Assembly (NCBI GenBank): GCA_002419445.1
Contig: DIGC01000121.1
Coordinates: 1 to 26,810 of the forward strand
Source: Caryophanales bacterium UBA5732
GTDB lineage: Bacteria > Bacillota_I > Bacilli_A > Izemoplasmatales > Hujiaoplasmataceae
DNA length: 26,810 nt
Direction: 5' to 3'
The translations under genes and the position numbers were made by a program. The notes beneath the pieces were generated by a model. That model saw only the letters and a list, made by a program, of their open reading frames with translations. It did no database searches and had not been told where the DNA came from. Within the stretch, counting starts at the first letter, position 1. Every line of letters starts with the position of its first letter. This document shows positions 14,099-21,598 of this stretch, in pieces.

Positions 14099-16571
14099 AG
14101 ATAAATAAATTATGGTTAGCTGTAGTTGTATCGCCTAAGTAAGTAGCTACGCCAGCAATTTCAACTCCATCAATAAATTCTTCCTTTTTAATACCCATAA
14201 TATCCATTGACATTGCACAAGCAGTGATTTTGACTCCTAAGTCCATTGCGCTCTTAATCATTACATCTAGAGCGTCTACGTTCTTTTTCTTCATGATTGA
14301 TCTAATCATTTTAGGGCCCATGCCTAGCATGTTCATCTTGGAAATTGGCAGTTTTTTAGTTCCTCTTGGCATCATTTTACCAAACATTTTTTCAATGAAT
14401 GATTTCTTAACTCTAACTTTCTTGGCTCTTCTTAAAATATTTAATCCCCAGAAAGTAAAGAATAATGAAACTTTTTTACCCATTGAAGCTGCACCTTGAG
14501 CAATGATGAAAGCAGCGATTGCTTTATCTAAATCTTCAGAGAAAACAACGATTGTAGTATCTTCTTTGGTATCTCTAACTTCAATCGATTTTTTGTTTTG
14601 TGTTTGTTTGCCTTTTTGAATCAAAGCCGTGAAACGGTTGTTGTCTTCTTTCAATTCCAAAAGCGTATTATTAGTTTTTTCAACCCAAGTTTTGACGTCT
14701 TTCTTAAATCCAGGGTCAGTAGCACTGATTTCTAGAACTTCACCATCATTGAGTGATTCTAAACTCTTGAAAGTTTTAACGATTGGTCCAGGGCATTGAA
14801 GTCCTGATGCATCAACAACCATTGTCGGAGTTGAACTAAAACGAAGCGGTTCAACCACGATTTTTGGTTCCAAAATTGCTTTACCGGAATCGTCAATATC
14901 TTTCATACCCATTGATTGGGTAGGATTATATACGCTCTGGTAAGTTTTAAAAGCGCCATCAAGATTATAAGCATCAAAGCCTCTTTGTCTCAAGATTCTA
15001 ACAGCATTATACGCTCTAATTCCGGTTTGACAGAAAACGAAGATTTTTTGATTCTTAGGAATTTCATTAAGGCGTTTTCTAATATCTGGGAAAGGAATAT
15101 TAACTGTCCCAGGAATTGATGAAAATCCTACTTCAATCTTGTCTCTAGCATCAATCACAAAAGAACCGCTTTTTACTAAATCATCAATTTCATTAAATTG
15201 AATGGTATCTACTAGACCGTTAATGACATTTTCAGCAATAAATCCTAACATATTAACAGGATCTTTAGCGGAAGAAAAAGGCGGAGCGTAAGATAATTCT
15301 AAGTCTTTTAAATCAGTTACTTTCATCTTAGCTCTAATAGCAGTTGCCAGTACGTCGATGCGTTTGTCAACGCCTTCCATGCCAACCGCTTGTGCGCCAA
15401 GGATTTGTTGAGTTGTTTTATTATATAGAAGTTTCATCGATAAAGTCGAAGCGCCGGGATAATATCCGGCATGACTACCTGGATGAATATGAATGACGTT
15501 ATATTCTAAATTCTTCGCTTTTAAAGTCTTCTCGTTGTTGCCGGTGGCACCAACTGTATAATCAAAGACTTTAGCAACGCTAGTTCCCATTGAACCGGCG
15601 TAAATTTCGTTTTTACCACAAATGTTATCAGCGACAATTCTTCCTTGTTTGTTTGCTGGACCAGCAAGAGGAATCATTGTATCGGTATTGGTAATAAAAT
15701 CCATGACTTCAATCGCATCACCGATAGCGTAGATGGATTCATCACTAGTCTTTAAGTGTTCATTAACCCAAATTCCGCCGCGTTGGCCAAGTTTTAAACC
15801 GGCATCTTTAGCTAAAACATTCTCAGGTCTGACCCCGATAGCGAAGATAATCAAATCTGTTTGTAAAGTTTTACCTGAAGATAAAACAATCTCTTTACCT
15901 TCGTTCCTAAATTCTTTAACACCATCAGAAAGAATTAGGTTTACACCTTTGTCGATTATATGTTGATGAACGATTTGTGCTAGTTCAAAATCAACCGGAG
16001 CCATTACTTGATTTGACATTTCAACAACGGCAACATTCATTCCCAAGTGATGTAAGTTTTCAGCCATTTCAATGCCGATAAAACCAGCACCGATTACTGT
16101 AGCTCTCTTTGGTTTATTTTGATTGATGAAATTCTTAATATTATCTGTGTCAGGGATGTTTCTTAAAGTAAATAAATTCTTAGCTTCATTAATTCCTGTG
16201 ATTGGAGGTTTAACTGGAAAAGCCCCAGTGGATATAACTAAATAATCATATGTTTCATCATATGTTTCATTAGTATTTAAATTTTTAATGGTCAAAACTT
16301 TCTTTTCTTTGTCGATTTTTAAAGCTTCTGAGAAGTTTCTTACATCAATATTAAAGTTTTTTTCCATATCTTCAACGCTTTGGACTAGTAAAGCATCTCT
16401 ACTAGTTATTACATCACCGATATAATAAGGTAAACCGCAATTAGCGAAAGAAATATATTCGCCTCTTTCTAGCATGATAATCTCTGCAAATTCATCCATA
16501 CGTCTTAATCTTGTCGCTGTTGTAGCACCACCAGCAACTCCACCGATTATGACAATTTTCTTATTTTCCAT
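14097..16571 (-). CDS. CoA-disulfide-reductase-like protein fused to rhodanese, TusA and DsrE2 domains
   Basis: 824-residue cytoplasmic sulfur-trafficking protein with four modules. (1) About 1-445: FAD/NAD(P)H disulfide oxidoreductase of the CoA-disulfide reductase/NADH oxidase group, with the FAD motif GGVAGGATTATRLRR, a single redox Cys45 in FANCGLPYY, the ATVIGAGFIGIE nucleotide motif, and GYYPGA and YAPPFSSAKDP near the active site. (2) About 455-545: rhodanese with Cys514 in VFCQTGIRAYN. (3) About 583-660: TusA with Cys593 in LQCPGPI. (4) About 670-824: DsrE2 with Cys785 in ACAMSMDIMGI. Such proteins are thought to reduce CoA persulfide or polysulfide and relay sulfane sulfur. AGGAGA lies five to six bases before the ATG. 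A strong promoter with a palindromic operator lies upstream. The fusion is known in Firmicutes; the substrate here is not known. Confidence 0.93.
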   Translation of the reverse strand: MENKKIVIIGGVAGGATTATRLRRMDEFAEIIMLERGEYISFANCGLPYYIGDVITSRDALLVQSVEDMEKNFNIDVRNFSEALKIDKEKKVLTIKNLNTNETYDETYDYLVISTGAFPVKPPITGINEAKNLFTLRNIPDTDNIKNFINQNKPKRATVIGAGFIGIEMAENLHHLGMNVAVVEMSNQVMAPVDFELAQIVHQHIIDKGVNLILSDGVKEFRNEGKEIVLSSGKTLQTDLIIFAIGVRPENVLAKDAGLKLGQRGGIWVNEHLKTSDESIYAIGDAIEVMDFITNTDTMIPLAGPANKQGRIVADNICGKNEIYAGSMGTSVAKVFDYTVGATGNNEKTLKAKNLEYNVIHIHPGSHAGYYPGASTLSMKLLYNKTTQQILGAQAVGMEGVDKRIDVLATAIRAKMKVTDLKDLELSYAPPFSSAKDPVNMLGFIAENVINGLVDTIQFNEIDDLVKSGSFVIDARDKIEVGFSSIPGTVNIPFPDIRKRLNEIPKNQKIFVFCQTGIRAYNAVRILRQRGFDAYNLDGAFKTYQSVYNPTQSMGMKDIDDSGKAILEPKIVVEPLRFSSTPTMVVDASGLQCPGPIVKTFKSLESLNDGEVLEISATDPGFKKDVKTWVEKTNNTLLELKEDNNRFTALIQKGKQTQNKKSIEVRDTKEDTTIVVFSEDLDKAIAAFIIAQGAASMGKKVSLFFTFWGLNILRRAKKVRVKKSFIEKMFGKMMPRGTKKLPISKMNMLGMGPKMIRSIMKKKNVDALDVMIKSAMDLGVKITACAMSMDIMGIKKEEFIDGVEIAGVATYLGDTTTANHNLFI

Positions 16572-16600
16572 TTATATTCTCCTATCTAAACCAAATAATA

Positions 16601-16629
16601 ATTTTACTCCTTTGAAGGAGTATTGTCAA
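16601..16629 (-). promoter_or_regulatory. Strong SigA promoter of the sulfur protein gene
   Basis: Read on the minus strand: TTGACA (16629-16624), exactly 17 bp, TAAAAT (16606-16601). A perfect -35 and a five-of-six -10. The spacer is filled by the palindrome listed separately. Confidence 0.85.
16605..16622. promoter_or_regulatory. Perfect palindrome in the promoter spacer, probable repressor operator
   Basis: TACTCCTTTGAAGGAGTA: two 8-bp arms (16605-16612, 16615-16622) around TG. It occupies the spacer between -35 and -10 and reaches into the -10, the classic place for a repressor. In outline (TAC.CC...GG.GTA) it resembles CsoR/CstR-family operators, which would suit a persulfide sensor, but that match is only by eye. 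Confidence 0.65.
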
Positions 16630-16651
16630 GAAATCAATACTAAGATATTTG

Positions 16652-16682
16652 CAAAAAAAAACCAAGACAATTTGCCTTGGTT
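16652..16682 (-). terminator. Terminator of rpsD
   Basis: On the minus strand AACCAAG pairs with CTTGGTT (plus coordinates 16676-16682 with 16660-16666) and is followed by nine T (plus strand A run 16653-16661). Confidence 0.88.
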
Positions 16683-16692
16683 AATTCAATTT

Positions 16693-17292
16693 TTACTTGT
16701 TATACAATTCAACGATTAGGTTTTCTTTAATCTCAGGTAAGAATTCATTTCTTTCAGGTAAGCGAGTGTAAGTAGCAGTTACTAAATCACTGTTGAAATC
16801 AATGTATTCTTGGCGAGCTGCAATAGCTTCTAAAGATTCTTTAATGATTAATAAATCTTTTGATTTTTCCTTAATTGAGATTACTTGACCTGGTTTAACT
16901 CTAATTGATGGAATTGTAGCTTTTGCGCCATCTAGAAGAATATGACCATGATTAACTAATTGTCTAGCTTGTTGTCTAGTTTTTGCGAAACCAGCACGAT
17001 ATACTAGATTGTCTAATCTCGATTCAAGTAAGAAAAGGAAGTTTTCACCTTGTTTACCTTGCATTTTCTTAGCTTCGTTGAAAGTTTTATGGAATTGTTT
17101 TTCACTTACACCATAAGTGAAACGGACTCTTTGTTTTTCTTGTAATTGCACACCATATTCAGATAATTTTTTTCTTTTTTGTCCGTGTTGACCGGGTGCA
17201 TATGGACGTTTGTTTAACTCTTTTCCAGTTTCTGAAACTGAATAAGATAAACGACGACTTTGTTTCCATGTTGATCCTGTAAATCTTGACAT
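16693..17292 (-). CDS. rpsD: Ribosomal protein S4
   Basis: 199-residue small-subunit protein S4, an early binder of 16S rRNA. It begins MSRFTGSTWKQSRRL and has KRPYAPGQHGQKRKKLSEYG, EKQRVRFTYGVSEKQF and the S4 RNA-binding domain at about 90-150 (SRLDNLVYRAGFAKTRQQAR, then VNHGHILLDG). It is the form without the N-terminal zinc cysteines. Length is normal. AAGGAGG lies seven bases before the ATG. It stands alone, as in B. subtilis, with its own consensus promoter, a leader of about 170 nt and a terminator. In many bacteria S4 represses its own mRNA; the leader here looks built for that. Confidence 0.97.
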   Translation of the reverse strand: MSRFTGSTWKQSRRLSYSVSETGKELNKRPYAPGQHGQKRKKLSEYGVQLQEKQRVRFTYGVSEKQFHKTFNEAKKMQGKQGENFLFLLESRLDNLVYRAGFAKTRQQARQLVNHGHILLDGAKATIPSIRVKPGQVISIKEKSKDLLIIKESLEAIAARQEYIDFNSDLVTATYTRLPERNEFLPEIKENLIVELYNK

Positions 17293-17466
17293 ATATTTTC
17301 CTCCTTATTTATTATTACGTACATAATGGTTGAGGAGCCCTACAATAACTTACTTTGATTATTTTGATGGTTTCTTGTTAAGCAGTTAACAGTACTAACA
17401 ACCCTAATTGTGGAATAATCAAACGATAAATCACCATAAAACAACTGCTTTTTATTACATGCGCAC
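17293..17466 (-). ncRNA. Structured 5' leader of rpsD, probable S4 autoregulatory element
   Basis: About 170 nt between the consensus promoter and rpsD. In minus-strand order, AAGCAGTT (17450-17443) is complementary to AACTGCTT (17387-17380), and TTTGATTATT (17423-17414) to AATAATCAAA (17363-17354). The two helices cross, as in an H-type pseudoknot. AACTGCTT can instead fold into a local hairpin (17391-17376, TGTTAA-CTGC-TTAACA). Near the gene, CTCCT (17337-17333) can pair with AGGAG of the ribosome site (17305-17301), with an ATTAT/ATAAT helix inside, hiding the Shine-Dalgarno. Folding was done by eye. Confidence 0.65.
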
Positions 17467-17471
17467 AAAAT

Positions 17472-17500
17472 ATTATATCTTATCAACTATAAAATGTCAA
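17472..17500 (-). promoter_or_regulatory. Consensus SigA promoter of rpsD
   Basis: Minus strand: TTGACA (17500-17495), 17 bp, TATAAT (17477-17472), both hexamers perfect. The -35 lies inside the last codons of the upstream msrC gene, which has no terminator, so read-through from msrC is possible. Confidence 0.92.
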
Positions 17501-17930
17501 CTAAAAACTTCACTAGCTTTTCTAGGTCATATTTGACGGAATCATCAAATCGATTTAACAGCGGACTGTCGATATCCAAAACGCCAAACAGCTGATTATT
17601 CCTGACAATTGGAACAACGATTTCTGAGTTAGAATCGCAGTCACAAGGTATGTGTCCAGGAAAGTCATGGACATTACCAACGACGATAGTTTCGCGCTTT
17701 TTTGCACTGGTACCGCAAACGCCTTTTCCCATATCGATTAAAGTCACTGCGGCTTTTCCTTGGAAAGGTCCTAGATATAATTTTTCACCATCGTATAGAT
17801 AAAAACCAACCCAATTTAAATCAGATATATTTTCCATAATTATTGCGGACATGTTCGCTAAATTCGTTACAATATTAAGCTTTTTATCGATAAACAACTC
17901 AGCGTGAGTAAATAAGAATTCATTAGTCAT
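17487..17930 (-). CDS. msrC: Free methionine-R-sulfoxide reductase (GAF domain, MsrC type)
   Basis: 147-residue single GAF-domain enzyme that reduces free L-methionine-(R)-sulfoxide. Diagnostic segments: NWVGFYLYDGEKLYLGPFQG, GKGVCGTSA with Cys72, and HDFPGHIPCDCDSNSEIVVP with Cys96. Cys72 and Cys96 are spaced as Cys94 and Cys118 of the E. coli enzyme, so Cys96 should be the catalytic residue. The residue equivalent to the resolving Cys84 is Val62, and an extra Cys98 sits two residues after the catalytic one, so the disulfide route may differ. AGAGGTGAT precedes the ATG. It has its own promoter, divergent from thiI, and its 3' end holds the rpsD -35. Confidence 0.9.
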   Translation of the reverse strand: MTNEFLFTHAELFIDKKLNIVTNLANMSAIIMENISDLNWVGFYLYDGEKLYLGPFQGKAAVTLIDMGKGVCGTSAKKRETIVVGNVHDFPGHIPCDCDSNSEIVVPIVRNNQLFGVLDIDSPLLNRFDDSVKYDLEKLVKFLVDIL

Positions 17931-17955
17931 AAAAAAATCACCTCTTTAGGTCACT

Positions 17956-17984
17956 ATTATAAAATAACTTCATGTAAAACTCAA
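17956..17984 (-). promoter_or_regulatory. SigA promoter of msrC
   Basis: Minus strand: TTGAGT (17984-17979), 17 bp, TATAAT (17961-17956). It lies just upstream of the ribosome site and is divergent to thiI. Confidence 0.75.
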
Positions 17985-17990
17985 TATTTA

Positions 17991-17999
17991 TGATAAAAT
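17991..17999 (+). promoter_or_regulatory. Extended -10 promoter of thiI
   Basis: TGATAAAAT (17991-17999), a TGn-extended -10 without a clear -35, giving a leader of about 17 nt before the ATG at 18023. Confidence 0.45.
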
Positions 18000-18022
18000 A
18001 ATTATGAAAGTGACGTGATAGC

Positions 18023-19249
18023 ATGTATGAATACGTAATGGTAAGGTATGGAGATTTAATCCTTAAGGGTAAAAATCAACATATTTTTCGCCACAATATC
18101 AATAATCAAATCGCTCATAAAATGTATGGGCTTAATGTAGAGCTGGAATTTCAACATGATTTAGTTTTTATTAAATTAAATGGCATTGAAGCAGATGAAG
18201 TAATCAATCGTTTAAATTTTATTTCCGGACTTAATTCTTATAGTAAAACTTTAAAATGTGTTTATGATTTAGAAATAATAGCTGATCGTTCAATTGAGTT
18301 ATTAAAACACGAAATTACCAAAAAAACCACCTTTAAAATAGAAACAAAAAGAGCTGATAAAACCATTAATCTCAAGTCATTTGAAATCTCCAATTTGGTT
18401 TCAAAAAGAGTGTTAAGAGAAGTTGAAAATTTAGTGGTTGATGTTAAAAACCCCGAGAAGACTTTAAATATCGAAGTACGCAATGACGGTACATATATTT
18501 TCACTGATAAAATCCCTGGTATTGGTGGTTTTCCAACCTCGACAGGTGGAAGAGCGATGTTGCTGATTAGTGGGGGAATTGATTCTCCTGTAGCTGGATA
18601 TTTAACGATGAATACCGGACTTGAAATTGAATGCGTTCACTTTGAATCTTCACCTTTGACGCCGATAGAATCGGTTCAAAAGGTCATCGATTTGGTTTCT
18701 GTTCTTTCTAAATACGCTCCTAGTTCAAAGATTAAACTTCATCTTGTTCCTTTCAGAGAAATTCACGAACAAATCTTACTTCAAGTTCAGGAGAGTTACA
18801 CCATTACAATCATGAGAAGAATGATGTACCGTTTAGCCGAAATGTTAGCTAAAAAGAATAATTGTAAAGCGATTGTCTCCGGCGATTCAATTGGTCAAGT
18901 CGCTTCACAAACTTTGGAAAGCTTAATTACTGTTCAAGCTGTAGTTTCTTCATTAGTTGTAAGACCTTTAGCTGCTTTAGATAAGAATGAGATTATTAAA
19001 ATTGCCAAAAAAATTAATACATATCTAATTTCGAACCGACCATTTTCCGATTGCTGCACGGTGTATGTTCCAAAAAGACCGGTAATTAAACCGACAGTTG
19101 AAAGAGCTGAACTAAATGAAAGTACTTTCGATTACCAAAAGCTTTTAAAGGAAGCTTTTAAGAATACCATAACCATCGAAATTAATGATAGAAAGCCGCT
19201 AAACATTATCGATAAAGGCTTTAGCGTTGAGGAGATTTTTAAAAAGTGA
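18023..19249 (+). CDS. thiI: ThiI, tRNA 4-thiouridine sulfurtransferase
   Basis: 408-residue enzyme that adenylates U8 of tRNA and puts in sulfur to make 4-thiouridine; it can also serve thiazole synthesis. Domains: N-terminal ferredoxin-like part (MVRYGDLILKGKNQHIFRHN), THUMP domain at about 60-165 (ending in GIGGFPTSTGGRAMLLISGG), and PP-loop ATP pyrophosphatase domain with SGGIDSP at 183-189 and SGDSIGQVASQT. The closing NRPFSDCCTVYVPKRP carries two Cys. The C-terminal rhodanese of E. coli ThiI is absent, as in Bacillus, so sulfur must come from a desulfurase such as SufS or another carrier. The ribosome site is weak (GTGAT). It overlaps the next gene by four bases. Confidence 0.95.
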   Translation: MYEYVMVRYGDLILKGKNQHIFRHNINNQIAHKMYGLNVELEFQHDLVFIKLNGIEADEVINRLNFISGLNSYSKTLKCVYDLEIIADRSIELLKHEITKKTTFKIETKRADKTINLKSFEISNLVSKRVLREVENLVVDVKNPEKTLNIEVRNDGTYIFTDKIPGIGGFPTSTGGRAMLLISGGIDSPVAGYLTMNTGLEIECVHFESSPLTPIESVQKVIDLVSVLSKYAPSSKIKLHLVPFREIHEQILLQVQESYTITIMRRMMYRLAEMLAKKNNCKAIVSGDSIGQVASQTLESLITVQAVVSSLVVRPLAALDKNEIIKIAKKINTYLISNRPFSDCCTVYVPKRPVIKPTVERAELNESTFDYQKLLKEAFKNTITIEINDRKPLNIIDKGFSVEEIFKK

Positions 19250-19785
19250 AAACATTAGAAACCGAAAGACTTTTGTTAAGAAAATTTAAAGATGAAGATT
19301 TGGATGATTTATTTGAATACGCAAAGTTAGAAACGGTCGGACCGAATGCTGGTTGGATTCCTCATCCTAATAAAGAACATACTCAAAAAATCTTGAATCA
19401 CTTTGTTAGTGGCGATGATGTTTGGGCGATGGTTAAAAAAGATGAAAATAAAGTTATCGGTTCAATCGGATTACACCATACGACCTTAAATAATTTCGGT
19501 TTAGTATATGAATTAGGCTATGTCATGTCAACTCTATATGAAGGATCCGGCTTTATGACTGAAGGCGTAGCCGAAATAATAAATCATGCCTTTACAAATA
19601 TAAAACTTGATAAAATTTATGTTGGTCATTTCTTGGAAAATAAAAGATCAGAAAAATTAATCTCAAGATTTAATTTTAAATATTTAAGCGATGAAGAATA
19701 CGCTAGTAGAGATTACGGGCTTAAGAAAAGCAAAATATATGTAATGACTTTAGAAGATTATCTGACATTAGGAGGAAAAAAATGA
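19246..19785 (+). CDS. GNAT-family N-acetyltransferase (RimJ/RimL-like)
   Basis: 179-residue GNAT acetyltransferase. The N-terminus LETERLLLRKFKDEDLDDLF is typical of the RimJ/RimL-type group that acetylates protein N-termini, and YELGYVMSTLYEGSGFMTEG and YVGHFLENKRSEKLISRFNF are the matching acetyl-CoA fold strands. The acetyl-CoA loop is unusual: the normal Q/RxxGxG/A reads YEGSGFM. The GTG start overlaps the thiI stop and AGGAG lies 11 bases upstream, in thiI. Its own 3' end carries the ribosome site of pepF and overlaps it by four bases (ATGA). Substrate unknown; a drug- or metabolite-acetylating role is equally possible. Confidence 0.85.
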   Translation: MKTLETERLLLRKFKDEDLDDLFEYAKLETVGPNAGWIPHPNKEHTQKILNHFVSGDDVWAMVKKDENKVIGSIGLHHTTLNNFGLVYELGYVMSTLYEGSGFMTEGVAEIINHAFTNIKLDKIYVGHFLENKRSEKLISRFNFKYLSDEEYASRDYGLKKSKIYVMTLEDYLTLGGKK

Positions 19786-21539
19786 AGAAGTGGAATTTAG
19801 ACAGATTATATTTAGGATTTGATGATCCTAAATATCAAGAGGATTTAGAAGGATTAGATAAAATAATTTTGGAGATTAATTCTCAAGTACTTGATTTTCA
19901 AAACTACGATCAAAAGTTGAAAAAACTATTACGTTATTTAAACAATGATATTTCGTATAGTAATCTAATTAGAAAACTTTATAGTTTTGCGTCATTGACT
20001 GAATCAGTTGACAGTACGAATCAACAAGCAGTCAAAATGACGAATGTTTTAAGAAGAAAATTTACGGAATTAACGAAAGTAAATACGATATTTGAAAAAT
20101 GGTTAGCTAATTATCCTGATTTAGATCAAGATATTCATTCAGATATGTTTTTAAAAGAACATGAATTTTATTTACATGAAATAAAAAATAACGCCAAACA
20201 TATGTTGCCGGATGAAATGGAATTGATGATTGCGAAACTTAAACAAACGGGCTCCAGCGCTTGGGGTACTTTACAGTCGCTTTTGACTTCCACTCTAGAA
20301 GTTGAATATAACGGTAAAATAATTACTCTTTCAGAAGTCAGAAATTTAGCTGACGATGCCGATCCAGCCGTTAGAAAAAGCGCATATGAAGCAGAACTTA
20401 AAGCTTATAAAAAAATCGAAAAGTCTAGTGCTGCAGCACTGAATTCAATCAAAGGCGAAGTTAATATCCTCTCTCAAGCGAGGGGATTTGAAAACCCATT
20501 AGATCAAGCTTTATACAATAGTCGGATGAGTAAACAAACTTTAATCGCTATGCAAGACGCGGTTAAAGATTATTACGATGTCTTTAGAAGTTATCTAAAA
20601 AGAAAAGCTAAACTTTTAGGACATGCTAACGGACTGCCTTTTTATGATTTATACGCTCCTATTGGGGAAGTTAATAAACGTTTTACCATCGAAGAGGCTA
20701 ATGAATATGTCCTCAAAAACTTTAAAACTTTCTCTGAACCTCTATATGAAATGGCTCAAAAAGCCTTTAGAGATAATTGGGTGGACTACACTCCAAGACC
20801 GGGTAAAAGAGGCGGGGCTTTCTGTTCAAACATCCATCCGATTAAAGAAAGCAGAGTAATGACTAATTTTACTGGAGCTTTCGGAGATATGATTACTCTT
20901 TCTCACGAATTAGGACATGCCTACCACGGCGAAGTTATTTTTAAAGAAAGCCTCTTAAACAGTTCTTATACGATGCCTGTAGCGGAAACAGCTTCGACTT
21001 TTTGTGAAACGATAGTTAATAAAGCCGCTCTTAAGGACGCTACTTCAAAAGCCGAAAAGATCTTTTTGTTAGAATCTTCAATTCAAAGTTATACAGCGGT
21101 TGTTATTGATATTATGTCTCGATTTATCTTTGAAAAGAAAGTTTTTGAAGGCCGAGAAAAAACAGTATTTGATGCTTCTGAGTTAAATGAAATAATGCTT
21201 TCCGCTCAAAAAGAAACCTACGGCGACGGACTTGACCAAGCATATCTACATCCATATATGTGGGTTTGTAAACCACATTATTATTCGGGCGGGTTAAGTT
21301 ACTATAACTTCCCTTATACATTTGGTTTGTTGTTTGCTAAAGGATTATATTCTTTATATTTAAAAGATAAGGATAAATTTGTGGCTAATTACGATCAATT
21401 ATTAGCAGCTACCGGTAAAAACACGGTTGAAGATACAGCTAAGTTAATGAATATTGACGTTACTAAAAAAGATTTCTGGGTTAGTTCTTTAGAACTTTTA
21501 AAAGAAGATATTGAACAATTTTTAGAATTCACAAAATAA
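19782..21539 (+). CDS. pepF: Oligoendopeptidase F (M3B zinc metallopeptidase)
   Basis: 585-residue cytoplasmic peptidase of the M3B family that cuts oligopeptides. The zinc site is complete: His375, Glu376 and His379 in SHELGHAYHGE, and the third ligand Glu402 in MPVAETASTFCET. The helical N-terminal domain (about 1-330) covers the channel. The C-terminal HPYMWVCKPHYYSGGLSYYNFPYTFG, given here in two parts (HPYMWVCKPHYYSG, then SYYNFPYTFG), holds the Tyr and His residues that bind substrate in this family. Length matches PepF proteins of about 600 residues. It follows thiI and the GNAT gene in a tight operon. No terminator is evident after it. PepF proteins recycle peptides or clear signal peptides; the role here is not indicated. 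Confidence 0.95.
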   Translation: MKKWNLDRLYLGFDDPKYQEDLEGLDKIILEINSQVLDFQNYDQKLKKLLRYLNNDISYSNLIRKLYSFASLTESVDSTNQQAVKMTNVLRRKFTELTKVNTIFEKWLANYPDLDQDIHSDMFLKEHEFYLHEIKNNAKHMLPDEMELMIAKLKQTGSSAWGTLQSLLTSTLEVEYNGKIITLSEVRNLADDADPAVRKSAYEAELKAYKKIEKSSAAALNSIKGEVNILSQARGFENPLDQALYNSRMSKQTLIAMQDAVKDYYDVFRSYLKRKAKLLGHANGLPFYDLYAPIGEVNKRFTIEEANEYVLKNFKTFSEPLYEMAQKAFRDNWVDYTPRPGKRGGAFCSNIHPIKESRVMTNFTGAFGDMITLSHELGHAYHGEVIFKESLLNSSYTMPVAETASTFCETIVNKAALKDATSKAEKIFLLESSIQSYTAVVIDIMSRFIFEKKVFEGREKTVFDASELNEIMLSAQKETYGDGLDQAYLHPYMWVCKPHYYSGGLSYYNFPYTFGLLFAKGLYSLYLKDKDKFVANYDQLLAATGKNTVEDTAKLMNIDVTKKDFWVSSLELLKEDIEQFLEFTK

Positions 21540-21598
21540 TCCCAAGAAAAGTTAATGCTTAATTGTTTATATAAGTGAATAGAAAGTGAGGATATATT

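Noticed and set aside
14224..14499. Long open frame on the plus strand opposite the sulfur protein gene
   Set aside because: It lies entirely antisense to the DsrE2 part, has no ribosome site, and its hydrophobic translation mirrors the codon pattern of the real gene.
17293..17466. T-box leader upstream of rpsD
   Set aside because: No T-box consensus or specifier-loop arrangement is seen, and the downstream gene is a ribosomal protein rather than an amino-acid gene.
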